A stretch of DNA of 64,000 bases, from NCBI RefSeq assembly GCF_038900095.1, contig NZ_JBBMQQ010000003.1, positions 496,001-560,000 on the forward strand, written 5' to 3'. The translations under genes were made by a program, and so were the position numbers. The notes under the pieces are model-generated. The model made no database searches. It saw only the letters and a program-made list of their open reading frames with translations, and was not told where the DNA came from. This document shows, piece by piece, positions 51,539 through 59,808 of the stretch; within the stretch, counting starts at the first letter, position 1, and every line of letters starts with the position of its first letter. This stretch comes from Hoeflea sp038900095. GTDB taxonomy: Bacteria > Pseudomonadota > Alphaproteobacteria > Rhizobiales > Rhizobiaceae.

Positions 51539-53410
51539 ATGACTGATTTTCTGCTGCTTGCATTCGTGTTTCTCGTCGCCGGCGTTTTCTCGGTGCCGAT
51601 TGCCACGCGGCTGGGCCTGGGCTCGGTGCTTGGCTATCTCATCGCCGGTATCCTGATCTCGCCGGTGCTGGCGCTTCTCCAAGTCGACGTGTTGTCGATC
51701 CAGCATTTTGCCGAGTTTGGCGTTGTCATGATGCTGTTCCTGGTCGGGCTGGAGCTGGAGCCGAAACTGCTGTGGCAGATGCGGGCCCGTTTGCTTGGCC
51801 TTGGTGGTGCGCAGGTGATCGGCAGCACGCTGATCGTCATGCTGGTGGCAATGATGCTCGGGCAGCCCTGGACGGTGAGCCTGGCGATCGGTCTGGTGCT
51901 GTCGCTCTCGTCGACCGCAATCGTGCTGCAGACGCTAAACGAGAAGGCGCTGATGAAAAGCGATGGCGGCCAGTCAAGTTTTTCTGTGCTTCTGTTCCAG
52001 GACATTGCCGTCATCCCGATGCTGGCGCTGATCCCCCTGCTGGCGCTGCCGGAGCTTGTCGAGGTCCAGCATGCGGTGACAGCCGGTCACGGCGCTGAAG
52101 AGGCCGGTCATGGGATGACGCTCAGCCTGGTTGACGGGCTCAATGCTTGGCAGACCACACTTGTGACCCTGGCTGCCGTGGCCGTTGTCATCGCTGCCGG
52201 AAGTTACCTGACGCGGCCCCTGTTCCGGTTCATCGCCGGATCGCAATTGCGCGAACTGTTCACGGCGACAGCGCTGCTGATGGTGATCGGCATTGCGCTC
52301 TTGATGTCGCTGGTCGGGCTGTCACCGGCGCTCGGCACCTTTCTGGCCGGGGTGGTGCTGGCCAACAGCGAGTATCGCCACGAACTCGAATCCGACATCG
52401 ACCCGTTCAAGGGGCTGCTGCTCGGGCTGTTTTTCATGAGTGTCGGCGCGGGGGTGAATTTCGCGCTTCTGGCAGACAATCTGGTGCTGATCGTTGCTCT
52501 CACCGTGGGCCTGATGACCATCAAGGCCTCGGTGCTTTACGTGCTGGCGATGGTGTTCAAGCTGCGCGGGTCCGATCGCTGGCTGTTTGCCCTGGGGCTG
52601 GCGCAGGCGGGTGAATTCGGCTTCGTGCTGCTGTCGTTCACTGTGGCCAATGCGGTGATACCTGCCGCGATTGCCGATCAGTTGCTGCTGGTGGTGGCGC
52701 TGTCGATGTTGCTGACGCCTGCCCTGTTCATCTTCTATGACCGGGTGATTGCTCCACGATATATCAAGGCTGAGGGCCGTGCGGCGGACACGTTCGAGGA
52801 AGAAAACCACATCATCATCGCCGGCCACGGCCGCGTCGGTGGGTTGATCCGGCGGATGTTGTCGGCTGCCGGCTACACCTCCACGGTGATAGACTTCAAT
52901 TCCAAACGCATTGACATGATGGGGCGGTTCGGACTGAAAACCTATTATGGCGATGCCACAAGGCCTGACCTGCTGCATGCGGCAGGTGTTGCCAACGCGA
53001 AACTGTTCATCATCGCCATCGATGACCGGGAACAGATAACCGAGCTGACCAGATACCTGATCAAGACCTATCCCAAACTGCATGTACAGGCCCGGGCACT
53101 GGATCGCGACCATGTCTATGATCTCTGGCTTGCCGGTTGCCGCGATGTCGTGCGTGAAACCTATGACAGCACGATCCGCATGGGGCGGTCCTCGTTCGAG
53201 GCGCTGGGGATCAAGACCGAGCACGCGCACGCCATGGCTGACGCCTTTGACCGGATGGACCGGAAGGCGCTGCTCGAAGTGGCGAGCGCCTACAACCCGG
53301 ATATTCCGCTGGCGGAAAACGACGCCTACATCAACAAGGTCAAGGAAGCCATGGTGCTGCGGCAGGGGGAACTGTCGCAGGAGATGAGGGCCATCCGCGA
53401 GGCGGACTGA
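51539..53410 (+). CDS. Kef/CPA2-type cation:proton antiporter with RCK-N domain
   Basis: 623 residues. About 12-13 membrane helices (residues 1-400) form the Na+/H+-exchanger-like domain: FGVVMMLFLVGLELEPKLLW, LSLSSTAIVLQTLNEK, QDIAVIPMLALIPLLALPEL and LSPALGTFLAGVVLANSEYRHELESDIDPFKGLLLGLFFMSVGAGVNF. A cytosolic RCK-N (TrkA-N) NAD-binding domain follows: HIIIAGHGRVGGLIRRMLSAAG and VIDFNSKRIDMMGRFGLKTYYGDATRPDLLHAAG. KefB/KefC proteins export K+ when glutathione adducts form, protecting against electrophiles. Whether this member is glutathione-gated is not shown; no kefF/kefG partner is adjacent. Confidence 0.9.
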   Translation: MTDFLLLAFVFLVAGVFSVPIATRLGLGSVLGYLIAGILISPVLALLQVDVLSIQHFAEFGVVMMLFLVGLELEPKLLWQMRARLLGLGGAQVIGSTLIVMLVAMMLGQPWTVSLAIGLVLSLSSTAIVLQTLNEKALMKSDGGQSSFSVLLFQDIAVIPMLALIPLLALPELVEVQHAVTAGHGAEEAGHGMTLSLVDGLNAWQTTLVTLAAVAVVIAAGSYLTRPLFRFIAGSQLRELFTATALLMVIGIALLMSLVGLSPALGTFLAGVVLANSEYRHELESDIDPFKGLLLGLFFMSVGAGVNFALLADNLVLIVALTVGLMTIKASVLYVLAMVFKLRGSDRWLFALGLAQAGEFGFVLLSFTVANAVIPAAIADQLLLVVALSMLLTPALFIFYDRVIAPRYIKAEGRAADTFEEENHIIIAGHGRVGGLIRRMLSAAGYTSTVIDFNSKRIDMMGRFGLKTYYGDATRPDLLHAAGVANAKLFIIAIDDREQITELTRYLIKTYPKLHVQARALDRDHVYDLWLAGCRDVVRETYDSTIRMGRSSFEALGIKTEHAHAMADAFDRMDRKALLEVASAYNPDIPLAENDAYINKVKEAMVLRQGELSQEMRAIREAD

Positions 53411-53465
53411 GCAGACTGGGCTGTCGCGGGGACAGGGATTTGCCCCCGTCACCCGTGACCGCGGA

Positions 53466-54302
53466 TTACCCGATCGTGCGGGTGGCGCCGGACACCCTGA
53501 TCGAGCTGCCGGGCTCGCCGGTGAACTGCGCTTCAATGACGGATTTCTCGCCCATGTCTTCGCCCTGGGTGAGCCGGATGCTGTTCTGGTGCGGCCAATT
53601 CAGATCGCGCAGGTAACCGGCAAAGGCTGCTGCGGCTGCCCCGGTTGCGGGATCTTCCAGAACACCACCGGAGGCGAAGGCATTGCGCACGTCGAATTCG
53701 CTGTCGCTGCGGACATAGACCAGCATGATGGTGACAAGACCATGCTCGCGCATCAGGGCGCGGCCTGCGTCGAGGTCGTAGTTCATGGCGGCAAGATCGC
53801 CACGGTCCCTAAGCGCCAGCACAAGATGATCGGCGCCGGCATGGATTTCGGCTGGCGGCAGCGCCGGGTCGAGTTGCTCCCTGCGATAGCCGAACAGCGC
53901 CAGCGCCTGACCGACCAGCTTTTCATTGGCGGCAGTGCTGCGCGTCGGCGGGGACTGAAGTGCAGCCATATAGCCTTGCGCGGAAGCAGCAGCCTCGACG
54001 GTGATATCGGCGTTGTTGAGCTGCAGCGCAAAGCGTCCATCGCCCGCGTGCCGGGCAAGGGCTGCTCCCAGCGCGATGGTCGCGTGGCCGCAGAACGGGA
54101 CTTCCGATTCAGGCGAGAAATAGCGAACCCGCCAACGGTCCGATCCGCCATCGGGCATGGCGAAAGCGGTTTCGGAATAGCCGACCTCGGCTGCAACCCG
54201 GCGCATCTCGGCCTCGTCGGGAAAACGCTCGGTGATGACGATGCCGGCAGGGTTTCCACCCTTGCCCACATCGGAAAAGGCGGCGATGCGCTGAACAGTC
54301 AT
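53466..54302 (-). CDS. PhzF family isomerase/epimerase
   Basis: 278 residues with the diaminopimelate-epimerase fold. N-terminal: VQRIAAFSDVGKGGNPAGIVI, where GGNPAGV is the family hallmark, and VGYSETAFAMP with the catalytic glutamate region. The middle has VPFCGHATIALGAALAR, the second hallmark GHAT, and the C-terminal EDPATGAAAAAFAGYLRD and LTQGEDMG. PhzF isomerises DHHA in phenazine synthesis, but most members have unknown substrates and no phenazine genes are here. It is divergent from an Lrp/AsnC regulator with a 128-base gap, which suggests control by that regulator. Confidence 0.92.
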   Translation of the reverse strand: MTVQRIAAFSDVGKGGNPAGIVITERFPDEAEMRRVAAEVGYSETAFAMPDGGSDRWRVRYFSPESEVPFCGHATIALGAALARHAGDGRFALQLNNADITVEAAASAQGYMAALQSPPTRSTAANEKLVGQALALFGYRREQLDPALPPAEIHAGADHLVLALRDRGDLAAMNYDLDAGRALMREHGLVTIMLVYVRSDSEFDVRNAFASGGVLEDPATGAAAAAFAGYLRDLNWPHQNSIRLTQGEDMGEKSVIEAQFTGEPGSSIRVSGATRTIG

Positions 54303-54430
54303 GTTGATTTCCTTTCCATTCGATGTGGCCTCAGGATAGGGGTTTTCAGTCAGTTTGGCCTTGAGTTATCTTAGGTGTTTGGGACTATTTGCATAGAATT
54401 GAAAGCTTGGAACAGCTTGGAGGCTTCAGA

Positions 54431-54865
54431 ATGAATATTGATGAGAAGGATCGCCTGATTATCAAGTTGCTGGGCGCCAATGCCCGGATGCCGGTCAGCG
54501 AGATGGCGAGGCAGGTTGGCCTGTCGGGTCCAGCGACCAGCGAGCGGATACGGCGGCTGGAGAATAACGGCATCATCTCCCGGTTTACCGTGGAACTCGA
54601 CCTTGCGGCGCTGGGGTATCCGCTGCAGGCCATTGTCCGGATCAAGCCCCGGCCTGGCAACATGCACATTGTCGAGGAGATGATCTTCAACGAGCCGGGT
54701 TTTCTCGATTGCGACAAGGTGACGGGCGATGATTGCTTCGTCACCAGGCTGGCGCTGCGTTCGATCGCCGATCTTGATCCGGTCCTGCTGCCGTTTCACG
54801 AAAAGGCTGAAACCAACACCGCGATCATCAAGTCATCGCCATTGCGCGCCCGGGTTCCGGTTTGA
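54431..54865 (+). CDS. Lrp/AsnC family transcriptional regulator
   Basis: 144 residues. An N-terminal winged HTH (IDEKDRLIIKLLGANARMPVSEMARQVGLSGPATSERIRRLENNGIISRFTVELDLAALGY) precedes a C-terminal RAM/AsnC ligand domain (IVRIKPRPGNMHIVEEMIFNEPGFLDCDKVTGDDCFVTRLALRSIADLD). The family senses amino acids as oligomeric rings. ATG 54431 has GGAGG seven bases upstream; the TTG at 54389 is rejected. Its divergent orientation to the PhzF gene makes that gene a likely target, probably together with self-regulation. Confidence 0.93.
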   Translation: MNIDEKDRLIIKLLGANARMPVSEMARQVGLSGPATSERIRRLENNGIISRFTVELDLAALGYPLQAIVRIKPRPGNMHIVEEMIFNEPGFLDCDKVTGDDCFVTRLALRSIADLDPVLLPFHEKAETNTAIIKSSPLRARVPV

Positions 54866-54875
54866 AAGCTGCATC

Positions 54876-54910
54876 AAAAAACCCGGACCGGCATGATGCC
54901 GGCCCGGGTT
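54876..54910 (-). terminator. Terminator between lrp-like gene and leuB
   Basis: Stem AACCCGG-A-CCGGC / GCCGG-C-CCGGGTT with one A-C mismatch and loop ATGAT. Leftward reading ends in a T6 run, so it terminates leuB; the rightward side has only TT. Confidence 0.88.
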
Positions 54911-54938
54911 GAAGCGAGTGGACCTTGTGTCCGGTTTG

Positions 54939-56042
54939 TCAGCCGGCGTAAGCGGCCAGGATTGCATCACCCATTTCAACGGTCGAGACCTTCTGGCAGC
55001 CATCGGACATGATGTCGCCGGTGCGCAGGCCCTTGTCGAGCACGGTTGCAATCGCGGCTTCGAGACGATCGGCCTCGGCCACCATGTTGAAGGAATACCG
55101 CAGGCACATGGCAAACGACGCGATCATGGCGATCGGGTTGGCGATGCCCTGGCCGGCGATGTCCGGAGCCGAACCGTGCACCGGTTCATAGAGCGCCTTG
55201 CGCTTGCCGGTCGTGGCATTGGGTGCGCCGAGCGAGGCCGACGGCAGCATGCCGAGCGAACCGGTCAGCATGGCGGCGATATCCGACAGCAGGTCGCCGA
55301 ACAGGTTGTCGGTGACGATGACGTCGAACTGCTTGGGCCAGCGCACAAGCTGCATGCCGCCGGCGTCGGCCAGCATGTGGCTCAGTTTGACGTCGGAGAA
55401 GCGTGCCTTGTGGGTGGCGGTGACCACCTCGTTCCACAACACGCCGGATTTCATGACATTGCGCTTTTCCATCGAACAGACTTCGTTCTTGCGGGTGCGC
55501 GCCAGCTCGAAGGCAACAGCGGAAATGCGCTCGATTTCGTAGGTGTCGTAGACCTGCGTGTCGATGCCGCGCTTCTGGCCGTTGCCGAGATCGATGATTT
55601 CCTTGGGTTCGCCGAAATAGACGCCGCCGGTGAGTTCGCGCACGATCAGGATGTCGAGACCTTCAACCACGTTCTGCTTCAGCGACGACGAATTCGCCAG
55701 CGCCGGATAGCAGATGGCGGGCCGCAGGTTGGCGAACAGTTCCATGTCCTTGCGCAAGCGCAGCAGGCCGGCTTCGGGGCGGACTTCGTAGGGAACGGCA
55801 TCCCACTTCGGTCCACCGACAGCGCCGAACAGCACCGCGTCGGCTGCCATCGCCTTTTCCATGTCGGCATCCGAAATCGCCTGGCCGCAGGCATCATAGG
55901 CGCAGCCGCCAACGAGGCCTTCATCGGTTTCGAAGCCGGTGGACTCCTTGTCGTTCATGAAGCCGATGACCTTGCGGACTTCAGCCATGGCCTCAGGGCC
56001 AATGCCATCACCTGGGAGGAGGAAGAGAGTGCGTGTTGCCAT
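54939..56042 (-). CDS. leuB: 3-isopropylmalate dehydrogenase
   Basis: 367 residues. It oxidatively decarboxylates 3-isopropylmalate in leucine synthesis. The N-terminal TLFLLPGDGIGPEAMAEVRKVI is the family start. GAVGGPKWD, LRLRKDMELFANLRPA (substrate arginines), ELTGGVYFGEPKE and VTDNLFGDLLSDIAAMLTGSLGMLPSASLG (Asp cluster for metal) are followed by YEPVHGSAPDIAGQGIANPIAMI. ATG 56042 is chosen because the extra 96 residues of the longer frame are antisense to the M23 gene. leuD lies 2.6 kb to the right, on the same strand but separated by three other genes. Confidence 0.97.
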   Translation of the reverse strand: MATRTLFLLPGDGIGPEAMAEVRKVIGFMNDKESTGFETDEGLVGGCAYDACGQAISDADMEKAMAADAVLFGAVGGPKWDAVPYEVRPEAGLLRLRKDMELFANLRPAICYPALANSSSLKQNVVEGLDILIVRELTGGVYFGEPKEIIDLGNGQKRGIDTQVYDTYEIERISAVAFELARTRKNEVCSMEKRNVMKSGVLWNEVVTATHKARFSDVKLSHMLADAGGMQLVRWPKQFDVIVTDNLFGDLLSDIAAMLTGSLGMLPSASLGAPNATTGKRKALYEPVHGSAPDIAGQGIANPIAMIASFAMCLRYSFNMVAEADRLEAAIATVLDKGLRTGDIMSDGCQKVSTVEMGDAILAAYAG

Positions 56043-56117
56043 TTTGAAGTCCCCGGACCAAAATCGAAAAGATGAAGCGTCCTTAAACACCCTGCGGAGG
56101 GTTTTCAACTGTCTGGC

Positions 56118-57134
56118 TTGCGAACTCGCCTTTTGACCCGGTTGTGCCGGACGGTTCAACTTGTTGTTCTGGTTGCCGTGCCGGCCTTTCCGGTTGCAGC
56201 GGAACCGCTGTTCGGGCTGCCGCTTGTCTGCCCGCAGGGCTCGATCTGCCCGATCCAGCAATTTGCCGATCTCGACCCGGGTCCCGGCGCACGGGATCCC
56301 TGGTGCGGAACCAAGACCTATGATGGTCACAAGGGAACGGATTTCCGGGTTCTGTCAATGCAGGATGTGGCGCGCGGGGTCGAGGTTGTCGCCATGGCCG
56401 ACGGTGTCGTCAAAGCGTCCCGCGACGGAATGGCCGACCGGCTGGTGGCGACCGACGCGGACCGCAAGGCGGTCAGTTCACGCGAATGCGGCAATGGCCT
56501 GATCCTTGATCATGGCGAAGGATATGAAACCCAGTATTGCCATATGCGGCAGGGTTCGCTGCGGCTGGCGCCGGGGGCGAAGGTGCGCAAGGGCGATGTG
56601 CTCGGCCTTGTCGGGGCATCAGGGATGGCCCAGTTTCCGCATGTGCATGTGACATTGCGCCGCGATGGCAAGGTGACGGATCCGTTTACCGGGCTGGAAG
56701 CCGGCCAGGCCTGCGCCGTCTACGAGACAGCGGCAGAATTCAGCGGACGGATGGATGCCAAAGCGCTGGCAGATTTCGCCGCGCCTGAGCTGCCGACGGT
56801 GTTGTCCGCCGGATTTGCGGATCGCCCGGTCAACGACAGGGAACTCGTGCAGTCGGGCGTTCCGACGCCTCCGGGCAGGCTCTCACAGGCGCTGGTCGGC
56901 TATATCTGGGCGATCAACCTGGCAAAGGGAGACCGTTTCATGCTGCGGATCGAAAAGAACGGGCAGGTGTTCAGCGAGCAGACCACCGAGCCGCTGGATC
57001 GTTCAAAGGCGGTCTATGTCGCCTATTCCGGCAAAAAGGGCGCACCGGCAGCCGGGCACTACCGGCTGGAAGCCGCAATCGTCCGGCAGGGCAGGAAGAT
57101 TGCGCTGGAGAGCAGTGAACTGACGCTCAAATGA
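56118..57134 (+). CDS. Secreted M23-family (LytM) metallopeptidase-like protein
   Basis: About 338 residues. The signal peptide is VQLVVLVAVPAFPVAAEP. The LytM domain spans about 65-190: YDGHKGTDFRV gives His71 and Asp75, and QYCHMRQGS (His142) and FPHVHVTLRR (His175, His177) complete the zinc site, so the protein is probably active. A C-terminal domain of about 130 residues (NDRELVQSGVPTPPGRLSQALVGYIWAINLAKGDRF to RKIALESSELTLK) looks like a beta-sandwich. Peptidoglycan endopeptidase activity is inferred. The TTG start at 56118 is uncertain; TTG 56133 is also possible and no good ribosome-binding site is seen. Confidence 0.85.
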   Translation: MRTRLLTRLCRTVQLVVLVAVPAFPVAAEPLFGLPLVCPQGSICPIQQFADLDPGPGARDPWCGTKTYDGHKGTDFRVLSMQDVARGVEVVAMADGVVKASRDGMADRLVATDADRKAVSSRECGNGLILDHGEGYETQYCHMRQGSLRLAPGAKVRKGDVLGLVGASGMAQFPHVHVTLRRDGKVTDPFTGLEAGQACAVYETAAEFSGRMDAKALADFAAPELPTVLSAGFADRPVNDRELVQSGVPTPPGRLSQALVGYIWAINLAKGDRFMLRIEKNGQVFSEQTTEPLDRSKAVYVAYSGKKGAPAAGHYRLEAAIVRQGRKIALESSELTLK

Positions 57135-57143
57135 ATCGTTAGG

Positions 57144-58355
57144 CTAGATCTTCTGCACCGCGATCACCGCATTGGTGCCGCCGAAGGCAAATGCGTTGGA
57201 GATGGCGATATCGACCTTCTTTTCGCGCGCCACGTTGGGCGTGACGTCGAGATCGCAGAGCGGGTCAGGCGTTGTGTAATTGATGGTTGGCGGGATCACG
57301 CCCTCGCGCACCGCATTGACGCAGGCAATCAGTTCGATGGCGCTTGATGCGCCAAGGCAATGGCCGTGCATGGATTTGGTTGATGAAACCGAAACCGTAT
57401 CGGCGGCAGAGCCGAAAACTTCGCGGATGACGCGGGTTTCGGTCTGGTCGTTGGTCTGTGTGGCGGTGCCGTGAGCGTTGATGTAATCGACCTGGTCAGC
57501 GGAAATGCCGGCGTCAGCGAGGCAATTCCGAACCGCCGCCGCAGGCCCCTCGACCGTCGGGTTGACGATATCGGAGGCATCTCCGGACATGCCGACGCCG
57601 ATGATTTCGGCCAGAATGTTGGCGCCGCGCGCCTTGGCATGCTCATAGGATTCGAGAACCGCGATTGCTGCGCCATCGCCGAGCACCAATCCGTCACGGT
57701 CAGCCGAGAATGGCCGGCAGACCGAACGGGCGAGAACGCGGAGCGATTCCCAGGCCTTGAGCGGACCGTAGACCAGGGCCAGTTCGGCGCCGCCGGCGAG
57801 CATCACGTCGGCGCGGCCAAGCCTGATCTGGTCAATGGCCGAAATGAAGGCGTGATTGCCTGACGCACAGGCCGAGGTGACGCCAAAGACCGGGCCCTGC
57901 AGCCCCATGGCGATGGAGACATGTCCCGATGGACCGCTCGGCATCACCCGCGGAACCGTGAAAATGTGCGCGCGCTTTTTCTTTTCCAGGAAAATGTCGA
58001 CATAGCTCTGGTCGACCGCATCGGTGCCGAAGATGCCGACACCGACAACCGCGCCGGAGCGCTGCGGGTTGAATTCACCCGCCTCCAGGCCGGCCTGTTT
58101 CATGGCCTGGCGCGCGGCGATCACCGAAATCCGGCTGATCCCGCTCATGGTCAGGCTCTGGCGCTTGTCGATTCCGTCGTCTTCGGGGTAGCCGACGATG
58201 CCGCAGCCGGTGGTGACCTTGAGGTCGCGGGTTTCCATCTCCAGCGGACGGCAGCCGTCACGGCCTTCCTTCATGCTGGTCCAGATGTCGTCCGAATTTC
58301 CGCCGAGGGCACAGATGCCGCCCATTCCGGTGATGACGACACGCCGCTGGTTCAT
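57144..58355 (-). CDS. NodE-like beta-ketoacyl-ACP synthase (FabF/KAS II family)
   Basis: 403 residues. It condenses acyl groups with malonyl-ACP. The catalytic triad is intact: Cys163 in GVTSACASGNHAF, His295 in INAHGTATQTND, and His332 in KSMHGHCLGASSAIE. Several stretches (GIFGTDAVDQSYVDIFLEKKKRAHIFTVPRVMPS, ESLRVLARSVCRPFSADRDGLVLGDGA, PDPLCDLDVTPNVAREKKVDIAISNAFAFGGTNAV) follow NodE more closely than housekeeping FabF. It sits two bases downstream of a NodF-like carrier gene, so the pair probably makes a special acyl chain. No nod genes are in the window, so a role in nodulation is not implied. Confidence 0.9.
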   Translation of the reverse strand: MNQRRVVITGMGGICALGGNSDDIWTSMKEGRDGCRPLEMETRDLKVTTGCGIVGYPEDDGIDKRQSLTMSGISRISVIAARQAMKQAGLEAGEFNPQRSGAVVGVGIFGTDAVDQSYVDIFLEKKKRAHIFTVPRVMPSGPSGHVSIAMGLQGPVFGVTSACASGNHAFISAIDQIRLGRADVMLAGGAELALVYGPLKAWESLRVLARSVCRPFSADRDGLVLGDGAAIAVLESYEHAKARGANILAEIIGVGMSGDASDIVNPTVEGPAAAVRNCLADAGISADQVDYINAHGTATQTNDQTETRVIREVFGSAADTVSVSSTKSMHGHCLGASSAIELIACVNAVREGVIPPTINYTTPDPLCDLDVTPNVAREKKVDIAISNAFAFGGTNAVIAVQKI

Positions 58356-58357
58356 GA

Positions 58358-58612
58358 TCAGTTCTTGTCCGCGACGAGCTTCTTGACCATGTCGACGATG
58401 TCGCCGACGGTCTTGAGCGATTCCCAGGCTTCTGCTGTGTTCAGATCGATCTCGATGTCGTGCTGATCCTCGATATCCATAACGATCTCGGTCAGGACGA
58501 GGGAATCGATTTCGAGTTCAGCCAGTTCGGTGTCGCGAGTGATCGCGCCAGCTTCGATTTCCCCGGAGGATGCAATCAATGCGATGATTGATGCTTCGAT
58601 ATCCTTGGACAT
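58358..58612 (-). CDS. NodF-like acyl carrier protein
   Basis: 84 residues, acidic. The phosphopantetheine serine is Ser37 in ELEIDSLVLTEIVMDIEDQ. Segments ITRDTELAELEIDSLVLTEIVMDIEDQHDIEIDLNTAEAWESLKTVGDIVDMV parallel NodF (including the NTA-AW segment) rather than housekeeping AcpP. It immediately precedes the NodE-like synthase gene (stop at 58358, next start at 58355), which strongly suggests a dedicated carrier-synthase pair. GGGGAG lies upstream of its ATG. The final acyl product, perhaps a lipid or a signalling molecule, cannot be read from sequence. Confidence 0.9.
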   Translation of the reverse strand: MSKDIEASIIALIASSGEIEAGAITRDTELAELEIDSLVLTEIVMDIEDQHDIEIDLNTAEAWESLKTVGDIVDMVKKLVADKN

Positions 58613-58688
58613 AGATACTCCCCTCTGCGCGCGTTGATAACGCGAAATTCATCATGAAGTCCGGCTGCCGATTGCCAGCAGACCAGAC

Positions 58689-59294
58689 CTAAAGCCAAGG
58701 GTGATTGTCAGATGCCCTGGATTCATACGTATCGATGGCGCTGGCTTTCTCGAGAGTCAATCCTATGTCGTCCAGTCCATTGAGAAGGCAGTGCTTCTTG
58801 AAGGCATCGATATCGAATGTGATCACGCCGCCGTCCGGCCCGCGGATTTCCTGCTCTTCGAGGTCAATCGACACGGTTGCATTGGCGCCGCGGCGTGCGT
58901 CGTCCATCAGCTTGTCGAGGTCTTCCTGGCTGACGACGATCGGCAGGATGCCGTTCTTGAAGCAGTTGTTGTAGAAAATGTCGGCGAAGCTGGTGGAAAT
59001 CACGCAGCGAATGCCAAAATCCAGCAATGCCCAGGGCGCATGTTCGCGCGAGGAACCGCAGCCGAAATTGTCACCGGCGATCAGGATCGATGCATTGCGC
59101 CAAGCAGGCTGATTGAGCACGAACTCGGGATTTTCCGAACCGTCTTCATTGTAGCGCGCTTCGGCAAACAGGCCTTTTCCAAGACCGGTGCGCTTGATCG
59201 TCTTGAGATAATCCTTCGGGATGATCATGTCGGTGTCGATGTTGACAACCGGAAGGGGTGCGGCAACGCCGGTGAGGCGAGAGAATTTTTCCAT
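58689..59294 (-). CDS. leuD: 3-isopropylmalate dehydratase small subunit
   Basis: 201 residues. With LeuC it isomerises 2-isopropylmalate to 3-isopropylmalate. Signatures: LTGVAAPLPVVNIDTDMIIPKDYLKTI, ILIAGDNFGCGSSREHAPWAL (the swivel-domain serine block) and SFADIFYNNCFKNGILPIV. ATG 59294 begins the conserved MEKFSRLTG; the longer frame to 59369 adds non-conserved residues. leuC is absent from the window. The 76 bases after its stop lead to the NodF-like gene, so a run-on transcript is possible. Confidence 0.97.
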   Translation of the reverse strand: MEKFSRLTGVAAPLPVVNIDTDMIIPKDYLKTIKRTGLGKGLFAEARYNEDGSENPEFVLNQPAWRNASILIAGDNFGCGSSREHAPWALLDFGIRCVISTSFADIFYNNCFKNGILPIVVSQEDLDKLMDDARRGANATVSIDLEEQEIRGPDGGVITFDIDAFKKHCLLNGLDDIGLTLEKASAIDTYESRASDNHPWL

Positions 59295-59410
59295 GACTTG
59301 CTGGTCCTGTCTGTCTGTGCCGGAGCATTTAACAAACATGGAGCGGAAAAAGAAGAGGCTGACCGCCACTTCGCCGCAAGAAGGCAGCTTCCTGCGGCAA
59401 AAGTCAGGAA

Positions 59411-59644
59411 TTACATGTCGATAATGGTGCCGCGCCCGTCGTTCCAGACCCTGTATTCGGTCCTGGACCTGTCAGCGTTTGCAGCCGTGGAGGCCTTGGC
59501 CATCGCAGGCTGAAACCGTCCGGTCAACCGGGCCAAGGCAATAGCGCCGGCCGCAACCGTGCCAATAACCAGCGCCAGGGCGACGCCTGCGAAGGCCGCG
59601 AACACCAGGCCCAGACCGGTCAAGACTGCGAGAATGTTTCTCAT
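59411..59644 (-). CDS. Small hypothetical membrane protein
   Basis: 77 residues from ATG 59644 (MRNILAVLTGLG), with AAGGGAAAG upstream. Residues 3-38 form one long or two short hydrophobic segments (ILAVLTGLGLVFAAFAGVALALVIGTVAAGAIALA), and the rest is a hydrophilic tail ending VWNDGRGTIIDM. ATG 59665 (MKQGKVVMRN) is an alternative. It lies 116 bases upstream of leuD on the same strand. I do not recognise a family; the clear ribosome-binding site and membrane segment are the only support. Confidence 0.6.
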   Translation of the reverse strand: MRNILAVLTGLGLVFAAFAGVALALVIGTVAAGAIALARLTGRFQPAMAKASTAANADRSRTEYRVWNDGRGTIIDM

Positions 59645-59808
59645 AACCACTTTCCCTTGTTTCATGTATCTGGATGTGGGGATCGCAGCCTCGGCGTTCA
59701 ATAGGGCCCCTGTTCGGTCCGCGTGACCGCGCTGGCAACCGCACATATCTGTTGTGCCCGGGATGGGGCCCCTTGCAAGGCTGTACCGTCGAAGGCAATA
59801 AATGCGGC

